Assembly (NCBI GenBank): GCA_027596195.1
Contig: JADGJG010000273.1
Location: 1-26,268 of the forward strand
Direction: 5' to 3'
Source of the DNA: Podochytrium sp. JEL0797
Lineage: Eukaryota > Chytridiomycota > Chytridiomycetes > Chytridiales > Chytriomycetaceae
DNA length: 26,268 nucleotides
The notes under the pieces were generated by a model. It made no database searches. It was not told the DNA's origin and worked only from the letters and a program-made list of their open reading frames with translations. The first letter of the stretch is position 1. The number at the start of each line of letters is the position of its first letter. Positions 11,171-19,148 of this stretch are shown piece by piece. The translations under genes were made by a program, and so were the position numbers.

Positions 11171-12284
11171 TTAAACGACGGTTCCGGCAGAGGAAGCAAT
11201 CTTGGGCCACAAGTCAGCGCACTCCTTGGCAACAGGTCCAGTGATGGCCGATCCCTTCATCTCTCCCTTGGGGTTCACAATCACACCGGCGTTGTCCTCA
11301 AAGTAGAGGAAGACTCCGTCTTGTCTTCTCCATGGCTTGCGCTGACGGACGACAATGGCGGGCATAACTGAAGAAAAAACGCAATTAGACCCTCGAAACA
11401 CGCGTTGAACAAATAGCAAAATACACACCCTTCTTTCTCAAGTCAGGCTTTCCCTTCTTGACGGTGGCCAACACCATGTCTCCACACGCGGCGGCGGGGA
11501 GTCTGTTCAATCTCGAACCGATTCCCTTGACAGCCATCACGTACAAGTTCTTGGCACCAGAGTTGTCGGCGCAGTTCATGACGGCTCCGACGGGGAGACC
11601 GAGGGTCATGCGGAACTTGCTACCAGCGGAAGCTCTGTTGGAGAGAGGGGGGTTGGAGGCGTTAGGAGTTTTTCGAGCAGGGAGAGCGAGAAGTTTGGAG
11701 AGGAGGTGGAGAGAGGTGATTGATTTCGATTCGATAGGGATCCAGAGGTTCGCAGGCGGCAGGCATGGGCGTGTCAGGGGGAGTGCCGAACGCGCTGAGC
11801 TCAAGCCCACCCCCCAGCCAACCACGACTCCATCCTCACCACCCTCGCCATCCATCACGCCCATCCACTACATCCAGACACGCATTCCATCGACATTCGT
11901 TCCGTGCCGCAAGAACCAACTGGATCCCGCGTCCGGATGGTCGTTGGGGTGGGCGCATGGCATGTCAAGAGTCAGCACGACATCTCGCACGACATGGCAA
12001 CCCCAACGACCGAGACGCAGGTCAATATGATCCTTGGGGCGGTAAGAAGTCGGTTGGAGTAGGTATGGGTAGGATCGGGCGTAATCCACGCTGCTGAAGC
12101 AGAGGTTTCGGTTTCGAGAGTTGCTGATTCGAATCGCACGTCCGACGATAAGCCGGTGCAGCTGAAGAATTCGCGCAGGAAGAGGGTGGTGGTTCGATTG
12201 TGTTGCTGGTGTGCTGGGGGTAGGACCGTGGGACGGCTGCTGAAAGGGGTGAGTTGGGAAGGAGACGTACGCAGTCTTGGACAT
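11171..12284 (-). CDS. RPL23: Cytosolic 60S ribosomal protein uL14 (RPL23)
   Basis: On the - strand, exons 12271-12284, 11429-11634 and 11171-11367 give 138 residues, close to the usual ~140. The first exon is only 14 bases and encodes MSKTA up to a GTACGT donor; the joined protein begins [19 protein letters not shown]. Diagnostic uL14 segments are [53 protein letters not shown] and [20 protein letters not shown]. The protein sits on the 60S interface near the sarcin-ricin loop and the factor-binding site. Intron 2 is 61 bases, like its neighbours, but intron 1 is 636 bases. The gene is convergent with Vps23, whose stop is 235 bases away. Confidence 0.95.
11635..12270 (-). other. 636-base first intron of the uL14 gene
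   Basis: Donor GTACGT at 12270 and acceptor CAACAG at 11635-11640 bound an intron about ten times longer than the typical intron in this window. On the coding strand it contains G-rich and C-rich stretches, the latter around 11640-11670 just before the acceptor. I searched by eye for a C/D snoRNA (TGATGA and CTGA boxes in coding-strand orientation) and saw no paired boxes. An H/ACA RNA cannot be excluded. Long promoter-proximal introns with regulatory roles are well known in fungal ribosomal-protein genes, which is the simplest explanation. Confidence 0.7.
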
Positions 12285-12521
12285 TTTTGATGAGGAAAAT
12301 TTCTAAGGCCTCGCCGGGCCACTTTCTTCTGGGTGCAGCAAGCGCTCATCGAAGGACGCACCAAGTTTCTTCATTAATCATTTCCAATACGTTTCATGCA
12401 AGAACTTTCGAATAAATAACATAACAAATCCGCAATACAAAAAAAAATACGCTTCAAGTACCTCCACCCCCCTCCCCATTCTCCCTCATCACCCGTTTCG
12501 ACGCACTATTCATACAAACAA

Positions 12522-14295
12522 CTAGGAGTCCATTTCCACATCCTCTTCTTCCACCGCCTGCCGAGAAGACGCGCCGCTCCCCGCCGCCGAAACAAACATC
12601 GACGACGCCGGAACCGACAACTGCGCCCCCGCCGACAACACGGACGTGTTTGAAGTCGAGAACCCAGGTGTAGCTGAAGAAATGTGACGAATCGATTGCA
12701 CCGAATCTGTCCTCAACAACGGTGCACTCCCACTCGACCCACTCGCTGTCGCACTCGCACCACCCCCCACATCAACAGCACTCGGGGTCACAGCTTCATT
12801 CAGAGACTCGAGCGTCACGCCTTCCTTGACTTCCATCGTTTGCAGAATCTTGGTGTTGTACCCTTTACAGCACACGCACTTGTGATACAAAAAGTGGAAC
12901 TTTGCGTGACATTTCTTCTCGCAATCGTTGCAATACACGTACGAGTACGAGTTGGCATATTCAGCAGGCATCTGGTGCTGCGACAGCATCGCATCAATCC
13001 GTTTAAAGTATTCCGTCATATTCGCAAGAGACTTGAAACACGTGGGACATTGGTACGACGTTTGAATGTACTCTTGGTGACACTTGTAATGGATGCAATG
13101 GCCGCACGGCATGAAAATGACGGTGGTCGTGGATGTGAACATGTATTCGCCGCAGATGGGACAATCGGACTCGAGGTTTCGTTCGATGCACTTGTGTTTG
13201 CCTTTGAGGCTGATGGCCATGCAGACGTTGCATTTTTTGCAGTGGAAGTAGTCTTGGCCGAGGCCTTTGCCGATGCGGCAGATGCCGCAGTCGTGGCTGG
13301 TTTTTTTTTACAGTGGTTTTAGTTGAAATTCGCGTTTGGGAGTTTGTGGGTTACCAGTGGTAAATGTTCTTGCGTGGATCGTTGTCCCATAGTTTGCATT
13401 CTTTGCAGTAGTATCGGGAAACGTCTTTCCGACATTCCTGGTTGATGCAAGTTTGTCCCGATGGCTGAACCGTTTTGCAATACATGCACATCATCGTGAC
13501 AGTCAAGTTCCTGAGTGAAAAGAGCATTGTTAGTTTAAAGCTGATTCGCTTTCTGACCCAATGTGGTGTTACCGAATAATATTGTGGTCGGAAACTTCGT
13601 CATGGCAAAATCGACACGGGTACCACTTTCCGCAACAATGTGCTTGGAGCTTGCAAGACCTCTGATAGTGCTTGCATCCAATAATCGTCCGGTCCTTGTC
13701 CTTCACGAACGAGATGAGTCACGCGATTGGAATACGCTGAAACACTCACGTGGTAAGAAACGACCCGGTCCTCGTCAGTCACCACACCGAAATCATTGTC
13801 CTTGTTTTCGAGCTTGTTTGTGGCCGTCAAGGACCGGCTGCTGTTTCCCCGCTGGCGACTGGACCACTGCTGCGTCATGAGTTCCTGTACCGAATTTGCA
13901 ACTTAGCGATCGCGACGAATCACACTCAACAATCAACAAACCTGGATCCGCTTCGCCTTCTCCTGCGGCGCCATATTCACATCCTTCTGAATCTCCACAA
14001 TCCGCTTCCTCAAATTCGTCTGGTTCGATTCGCAATCCTCCTGCGTCTTCTTCCTGCTCCGCGAACACTCGCTCGCGTGATCATCCTCGTGATCGTGATG
14101 ATGGTCCGAGTGCGAAGAATCCTCCTGCCAGTCCGAGTCGCTGTCGTGCTCCGACTCATGGGAGGACCCGTCTGAGTCGGCGGACGTGAGCGAGATGAGC
14201 TCGCCGGGCGTGTCGAGCGCGTTGAGGAGGACGCCGCCGGATCCGCCCATGTGGAAGTTGGGGGTGGTGGAGGAGGGGTGGGGTGGGGAATTCAT
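12522..14295 (-). CDS. Pirh2/RCHY1-type CHY zinc-finger RING E3 ubiquitin ligase
   Basis: Five - strand exons, 13942-14295, 13750-13884, 13573-13700, 13355-13510 and 12522-13296, join to 515 residues. The N-terminal ~165 residues are disordered, acidic and contain a His/Asp-rich patch (SHSDHHHDHEDDH). The CHY zinc finger starts at C172 (GCKHYQRSCKL, then AHCCGKWYPCRFCHDEVSDH). A CTCHY finger follows (HCHDCGICRIGKGLGQDYFH, residues 257-276). The RING-H2 spans C303-C344 (CPICGEYMF, MPCGHCIHYKC, CPTC). A zinc ribbon begins at C380 (CNDCEKKC). This order is diagnostic of Pirh2/RCHY1 and plant MIEL1-type ligases, which ubiquitinate nuclear regulators. The C-terminal ~100 residues are Ser/Gly-rich. 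The intron at 13701-13749 uses an AAG acceptor, less usual than the CAG/TAG of most others here. Confidence 0.92.
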
Positions 14296-14418
14296 GGGGC
14301 GTGTGTGTGTGGTGGCTTGGGGGATGAAAAATTTGGGTGCAGAGACAATGCGAATCTGGGGGACAAAGGAAATGGGGAAACAATCGGTTTAGAATATATT
14401 CAGAGAAGAGGAAATGTA

Positions 14419-15118
14419 TTAATTCGACGATGCGAAAGACGCGATTTCATCCCAAATCGATTTCTTGGGCTGTGCAGGAGTCGATGGTGCGGGCTGAGGA
14501 CCGAGTTTCACACTTGAATTCGCATTCGGGGTAACCTTGTCTTTGCTTGCTTCGCTCTTGGCGTTACTCAAACTTTGCTGGCTTGAAAGGCCGGAAGCAA
14601 ACACATTTTCAAAGGAAGACGTGATGGTGGTCTTGCTTTGTGTGGATTGTTGATTTTTAGGAATTGGGGAAGCAGATGCTAGCAGAATAGTTAATTAAAG
14701 TTTCTTAGTGGATAAGGGGATGGTGTGCCGAAAGAAGCCTCACCTGATTCGGCTGCAACAACTGTCGACTTTGATTTATTGACCGATGCCGCAACATGTG
14801 TCTTGCTTTGCCTAAACTGCTGACTCTGAAGGGCCGATGCTGACGCTGATATAATAACTCAGGTCGCTGAATGGAGCTGCTTGAAAATTACACGCACCTT
14901 TCGAGCTTGGGGGGCGGGAATTTTCAGTCTTAAGTATCGATACTAATGACTTGTTTATAATCTTGGCGGACGAGTCCGTATTGGGTTTCGGTCGGCGAAT
15001 AACGGAGGCAGAAGCTGGAAATAGGGTTTGAGAAATCCAGTGAACTTTTCAGAACCCGACGAATACAAACATTTAACGCTTTGAATACGAGATTGAGAGG
15101 CAGAAGCGAAAGCCTCGT
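14419..15118 (-). repeat. Serially duplicated phase 1-1 exons at the 3' end of the ERICH3-like gene
   Basis: Exons 8 to 10 (15089-15118, 14898-15014, 14744-14845) are all entered and left in phase 1, and exon 11 (14419-14678) is entered in phase 1. Exons 9, 10 and 11 each open with the peptide SAS directly after the split codon. Exons 10 and 11 continue alike: ALQSQQFRQSKTHVAAS and PIPKNQQSTQSKTTITSS. They share the DNA word CAAAGCAAGAC at equivalent positions. Exon 8 also carries FASASQS. This is the signature of tandem exon duplication followed by divergence. Confidence 0.6.
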
Positions 15119-17635
15119 CTGTGAAAAGTTATTCAGTAAATTGTAGATAAAAATTCCTCTTCACCATTCGATCCCATCAGAGAAGCCATAACAGACCCGA
15201 ATCTGCTATTGGATCTGATTTCTGAATTAGAGTCCGCGTCGGCGCCAGTGATTCCTCCGTAGATAAAGGATTCGGCAGATTCCATCCTGAAAAGGCCATC
15301 CAAATCGGTTTGCGTCAAGAAATCGGAACCAAGTTTGATCGCGTTTTGACTCATAAGAGATGGCTCGGTTTCATCCTGCGGAAGTAGTGGCATATGTCCT
15401 TCTTGGGTCGTTGGCTCTTGCGGAACGGGGTTGGAATCGTCCGGACATTCGATTGGCAACGATTCATGCGATTCCTTCAAGATTTCAGACACATCGGCCT
15501 CAGGTTCAATTGGCTCATCAATTCCGCTTTCGAAATTATCGTCTTGGTAACTCAAGCCGGTGTCATCAGAAGGCATCGGCTCTGAAACCGGTTCTACCAG
15601 ATTTTCTTCACATATCCGTTCTCGATCCGATCCAATATCAGTACTAAATTCACTCGTGGTCGGGTAGCCAGCCTCACGATTCGGTCGCGCCGACGCTGGC
15701 CTGTCCATATGAACCGACACGGCCGACCCACACTCCCCAATACTAAACGTACTCCCCTCCGCAAAATGCGTCTCGCGGTTTTTACCCGCGGAATACGGTC
15801 GATCCACGATGGGAACATTGGGGGTCGATTGGGAACCTAGCACGCTGCTAAAACTGCCGGCGGTGGGGAACTGAGCTTTGCGCGTGGGTCGGGCCGAGGT
15901 GGGGCGAGTGGTTGGCGAGAATTTGCGGGCTTGGGTCGGGGAGAGGAAGGGGGAGGAGTGGTGGGAGGAGGTTTGGCTTGGAGAGCGTTCGATGGAGGGG
16001 AAAGTTGCAGTGGGTTTGGAGTCTATTTCGGATTGGACGCGTCCTTGGCGAAGGTATTGGATAATCTGGCAAGTGATTAATTTGTGCTATAGAACGTATT
16101 GGATGGTTGACTCACAAGCTTCACGTCCCCGCCGAGCTTCTGAAGGTACCCAATCAACAACCGTTCCGATCCCGTCAACGCGATTCCCGCCTCATCAATC
16201 GCATCTTGAATTGCTTGCGAGATGGAATGATGATCACCCCCCGCTTCACTAACACTCGAAGGTCTTCGAATCAAGGCAATAATTTCGCACAAAATCCCAT
16301 TGCAAGCTTCCAAATCCCCGCCATCAAATTGCTTTCGTGCGTTCCGAAACATTTGTTGAACTTTTTGCGCTTCGGAATCGGGTTTCAGTTTTAATGGTCG
16401 TTTCGCGGTTTTGGGTCTGTTGTGTGCGCCGCTGCTGGCATGCGTCAAGGAAGGGGGTCGTTGTGCGTATAGGAGCACGGTTCTCCACATTGTGGTGGGA
16501 TAATTTTGAAGATAGTCTGGTAGCACTTTTGTTTTGGATTGTGGTCTCGCGCTTGGTGGCTGTTGGGGGGTGGTTTAGGATATTCAGTTTTTCCAGGCCA
16601 AGGGAGGCGCTTACTTTGCTCATTGCTTGATAGTGCTCCTGTTTTCGGATATTATCCGTTTTGACTTTATTACGTATCGCAACCTATGAAAAGCGATTTT
16701 AATTTGATATTGTCAGTGAATTCGAAGAAATTGTGTTTACCTCAATCTCACGATCCAAGTCTTGCTCTTGATGCCGCTTCAATACCGCCTTCTCGTAATC
16801 GTGCTTGCTTAGCTTTATTTGGGCGTACTTCCAGTCTACTGGATCGATAATGGTTCCGTCCGGTTGGATCTGTCAGTCGAGGTTAGTCGTGACACCCACT
16901 GTAAGAGTCGACATACCAGTCCCAGTCGAGCCAAATGCTTTCGTGTCAGAGGATTCTGAAAGTAATCGGACAAGTAATCATCAAGCAGTGGCTCATATAC
17001 GCTTTGGAAAAGGATTGGAATCAGACATGGTTGGAGGAAGAAAACAAAAACATACGCCATTTGCTTGGTCACCAGATTCAAATCATAAGTTCTCTCTCTG
17101 ATTCGGGTAGCCCATACTGTCGACGCTCTAGTTGATTTTCGGTCATGATTTGTTCCTTTGAAGAGACAAAAACCTACATTTCTTGCTGTTTTGGAATCAC
17201 AGCTCTCGAAACCACAGCAGGATTGATGCCACCATTTGATATCATAGATACATTCGCGGATCGAGCCGCCTTTTCTACCGCATTGGGTGAAAGATGGAGC
17301 GGTGGAAGGCAAACACTAACGACGCGTTGGGACCTCGTTGGAAGCTCTACAAGCTGATCTTGGTCCTCCTCATTCTCCTGGGTCGCAGAAACAGAAATCG
17401 TGGACACACGTCGTTGAATCTCCAAGAATTTCTGCAGTGAGCGGGTTTCGGGTTGTAGCTCCACGTCGAGGTACGATTGGCGGTGGTAGCTCGAGTTGAA
17501 AGACATTTGCCGCGGAGTTTTCGAAATCGATTTCGAGCGTGGCTCAAAGGATGTGGCGGAGACAAGCGCGGGAGATGGGGCGGGCTGAATTTGCGACATT
17601 TGTTCTTTTTGTTCTTTGTCATTGTGTGCGCGCAT
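14419..17635 (-). CDS. ERICH3-like, putative cilium/flagellum-associated protein
   Basis: Eleven - strand exons join in phase to 888 residues: 17178-17635, 17056-17127, 16917-17001, 16741-16869, 16615-16683, 16116-16559, 15165-16065, 15089-15118, 14898-15014, 14744-14845 and 14419-14678. Residues ~177-250 read VYEPLLDDYLSDYFQNPLTR, KHLARLGL, then DGTIIDPVDWKYAQIKLSKH. They resemble the N-terminus of vertebrate ERICH3 (YNSLMDKHLAGYFNN..., RRHLLRSGLI...). ERICH3 is a ciliary protein, so I infer a flagellar role. Further on lie three RP-x-SA(R/G) repeats (15643-15912), an acidic stretch, and a Ser/Lys-rich tail encoded by duplicated exons. The ATG is 39 bases after the stop of the Hsp20-like gene on the same strand. 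The family call rests on one ~75-residue region and is tentative; the exon chain is strongly phase-consistent. Confidence 0.6.
15643..15912 (-). repeat. Three RP-x-SA(R/G) peptide repeats inside the ERICH3-like gene
   Basis: Three imperfect units of 22-23 residues lie at 15844-15912, 15742-15807 and 15643-15708 of the - strand reading frame. They begin TTRPTSARPTRKAQFP, VDRPYSAGKNRETHFA and MDRPASARPNREAGYP. The shared pattern is (T/D)RP-x-SA(R/G)-x-x-R-(K/E)-x-x-(F/Y/H)-(P/A), ending near an F(S/T)S. RPxSA-type motifs are common in flagellar proteins, which agrees with the ciliary assignment. Confidence 0.65.
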
Positions 17636-17674
17636 TAAAAGTCAAAACAAAACCATCCACGGCAACCGCCAAAT

Positions 17675-18113
17675 TTATTCAATATTAATTCTCGTTCCTA
17701 CGAATGCATTCTTGGCAACGTCAATCAGCAAGACGCCGTTATCAATCTTGGCGTGAACATCCTTCATATCCGACGCGTCCGGAAGCACAATCCGAATCGC
17801 AAAACTCCTTGCTTGCTCACCCGTGTTTTCATTCGCCGGTTTCACTCCTTGAAGCAGAATCACTTTGGATTCATCCGTCGCTGCAAGCGTGAGATCGTTC
17901 TTGGTCAACCCGGGAAGATTGACTGCGAGTCCCACGCGTCCGTTTGGCAGATCTGATGCATAGATGATGGGAGTTTTTGAATTGTTCTTTTCACTGGAGC
18001 AGTAAAATACTGGTGTTGGTTTGGCGTGGTATGGTCTTGTGGCGGGTTTGGTGTCGTTGTGGTGTCGCGTAAGCCATGACGCCGAGTTTGCAAACGAAGC
18101 TGATGATTCCCAT
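17675..18113 (-). CDS. Hsp20/alpha-crystallin-like small heat-shock protein (5' structure uncertain)
   Basis: The 3' part, about 17675-17990, encodes a clear Hsp20 core: DLPNGRVGLAVNLPGLTKND, then VLPDASDMKDVHAKIDNGVL, LIDVAKNAF and the end TRINIE. It pairs with the + strand paralogue at 18322, sharing LPNGR, the (F/L)xLP strands, DNGVLLIDV/ADGLLVLDV and the terminal (K/R)I(V/N)IE. An upstream ATG at 18113 begins MGIISFVCKLG, matching the paralogue's MGLITFVIKA, but this frame meets a stop near 17995 while the Hsp20 core lies in another frame. In that other frame WLTRHHNDTKP and AKPTPV resemble the paralogue's WLVRSIKAAKPGPW. No intron of normal size with matching phase joins them cleanly; donors exist only in phase 0, with a weak AAAG acceptor near 17982. 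Either the splicing is unusual or the copy carries a frameshift. Confidence 0.6.
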
Positions 18114-18321
18114 TTTGAAATATATGTATTTTGGTATTATTTAACAGAGAGTGCATTGGCTTTCTATCTGGTGTTGGGTCCGGGCTTCTGTCGTCCCCAC
18201 GAATTTCAACGCCTTCAACGTGGCAAGAAAATCGGATCCACGATTCCACACGAATATATAGTTGCAGACCGCGATGCCCCTTTCTCCAAAATCTCATAAA
18301 CAATCTCAAAACCGCAACAAA
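18114..18321. promoter_or_regulatory. Shared divergent promoter of two Hsp20-like genes
   Basis: The two Hsp20-like genes face away from each other across 208 bases, so this segment must hold both promoters. A TATATA word at 18255-18260 lies about 62 bases upstream of the + strand ATG and is a plausible TATA box for that gene. Scattered GAA and TTC triplets occur at about 18200-18230 (CGAATTTCAACGCCTTCAAC), but they do not form the regular five-base spacing of a textbook heat-shock element, so heat induction is only a guess from gene identity. Confidence 0.45.
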
Positions 18322-18954
18322 ATGGGTCTCATAACGTTCGTGATCAAAGCAGCAATCTTTGTGTGGGCCGCCAAATGGCTCGTCAGAAGCATCAAAGCAG
18401 CCAAACCAGGACCATGGAACGTTCAATATACTCTGCCAAAGTAAGTCACTGTGTGGTGTTTTTGAACGAGGCGCGAAAGCTGATGCAAGAGTTACTTTAG
18501 GGGTACCGGCCATCGCCATGGCAACAGCAAAGGCAAACATTGCGGAATCATCCTCAAGAAGTCACCTTCAGACGAAGGAATCGATTTCCTTGATGGTCTT
18601 GTCGTTGACACACCGATTTTCAAATTCAACTCGGCGCGTTTGGCCTCATCATCCAGCAATCCAATTCGCGTGGTTGCCACGCCAACAACCTTGCCCAACG
18701 GCCGATTTCGGTTTGAAATTGAACTGCCTGGATTCAGAAAGGAGCATTTGACCGTCAGTGTCGACGGAATGAACGTGTTCGTCAAGGGTGCGAGATCCGA
18801 GTCTCAAGACCATGGAGAAAAGACGGTTGACTTCAAGTTGGATCTCCCAGAGAATGCGGATGCCAATGATCTTTGTGCTGCAATGGCAGATGGGTTGTTG
18901 GTTCTGGATGTTGGAAAAAAGAGCAACGAGGGACGGAAGATCGTGATTGAGTGA
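18322..18954 (+). CDS. N-terminally membrane-anchored Hsp20-like protein
   Basis: Exons 18322-18440 and 18501-18954 (intron 60 bases with GTAAGT donor, TTTAG acceptor) give 190 residues. The N-terminus MGLITFVIKAAIFVWAAKWL is a single hydrophobic helix followed by a basic stretch (VRSIKAAK), so the protein is probably inserted in a membrane with the rest facing the cytosol. Residues 41-95 are a Gly/His/Lys-rich then hydrophobic linker. Residues ~96-190 form the alpha-crystallin domain: LPNGRFRFEIELPGFRKEH, LTVSVDGMNVFVKG, VDFKLDLPENADANDL, ADGLLVLDV and final GRKIVIE. Typical small heat-shock proteins are soluble oligomeric holdases; an N-terminal transmembrane anchor is unusual. Its divergent neighbour starts with a similar peptide, so the anchor probably predates the duplication. 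Confidence 0.78.
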
Positions 18955-19148
18955 AATATATTTCCTTTGTTCTGAGAATACACAATGAAAAAATCGAAGC
19001 AGACTATTTTCCATGTTGTAAGTGAGTTATTGAGTTCTTGATTTTGAACATCACTTCCCGCAAACTGGACGCGTCGCTTTGGCATCGCTTGGATGGGGCG
19101 AGGTCCTTTGACATTTTTGACTTCTCAAAAAATCGAAAAACACAAGTC

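Noticed and set aside
11635..12270. C/D box snoRNA in the long uL14 intron
   Set aside because: No TGATGA-type C box with a matching CTGA D box was seen on the coding strand.
18190..18240. Heat-shock element in the divergent Hsp20 promoter
   Set aside because: GAA and TTC triplets are present but not in the alternating five-base spacing needed.
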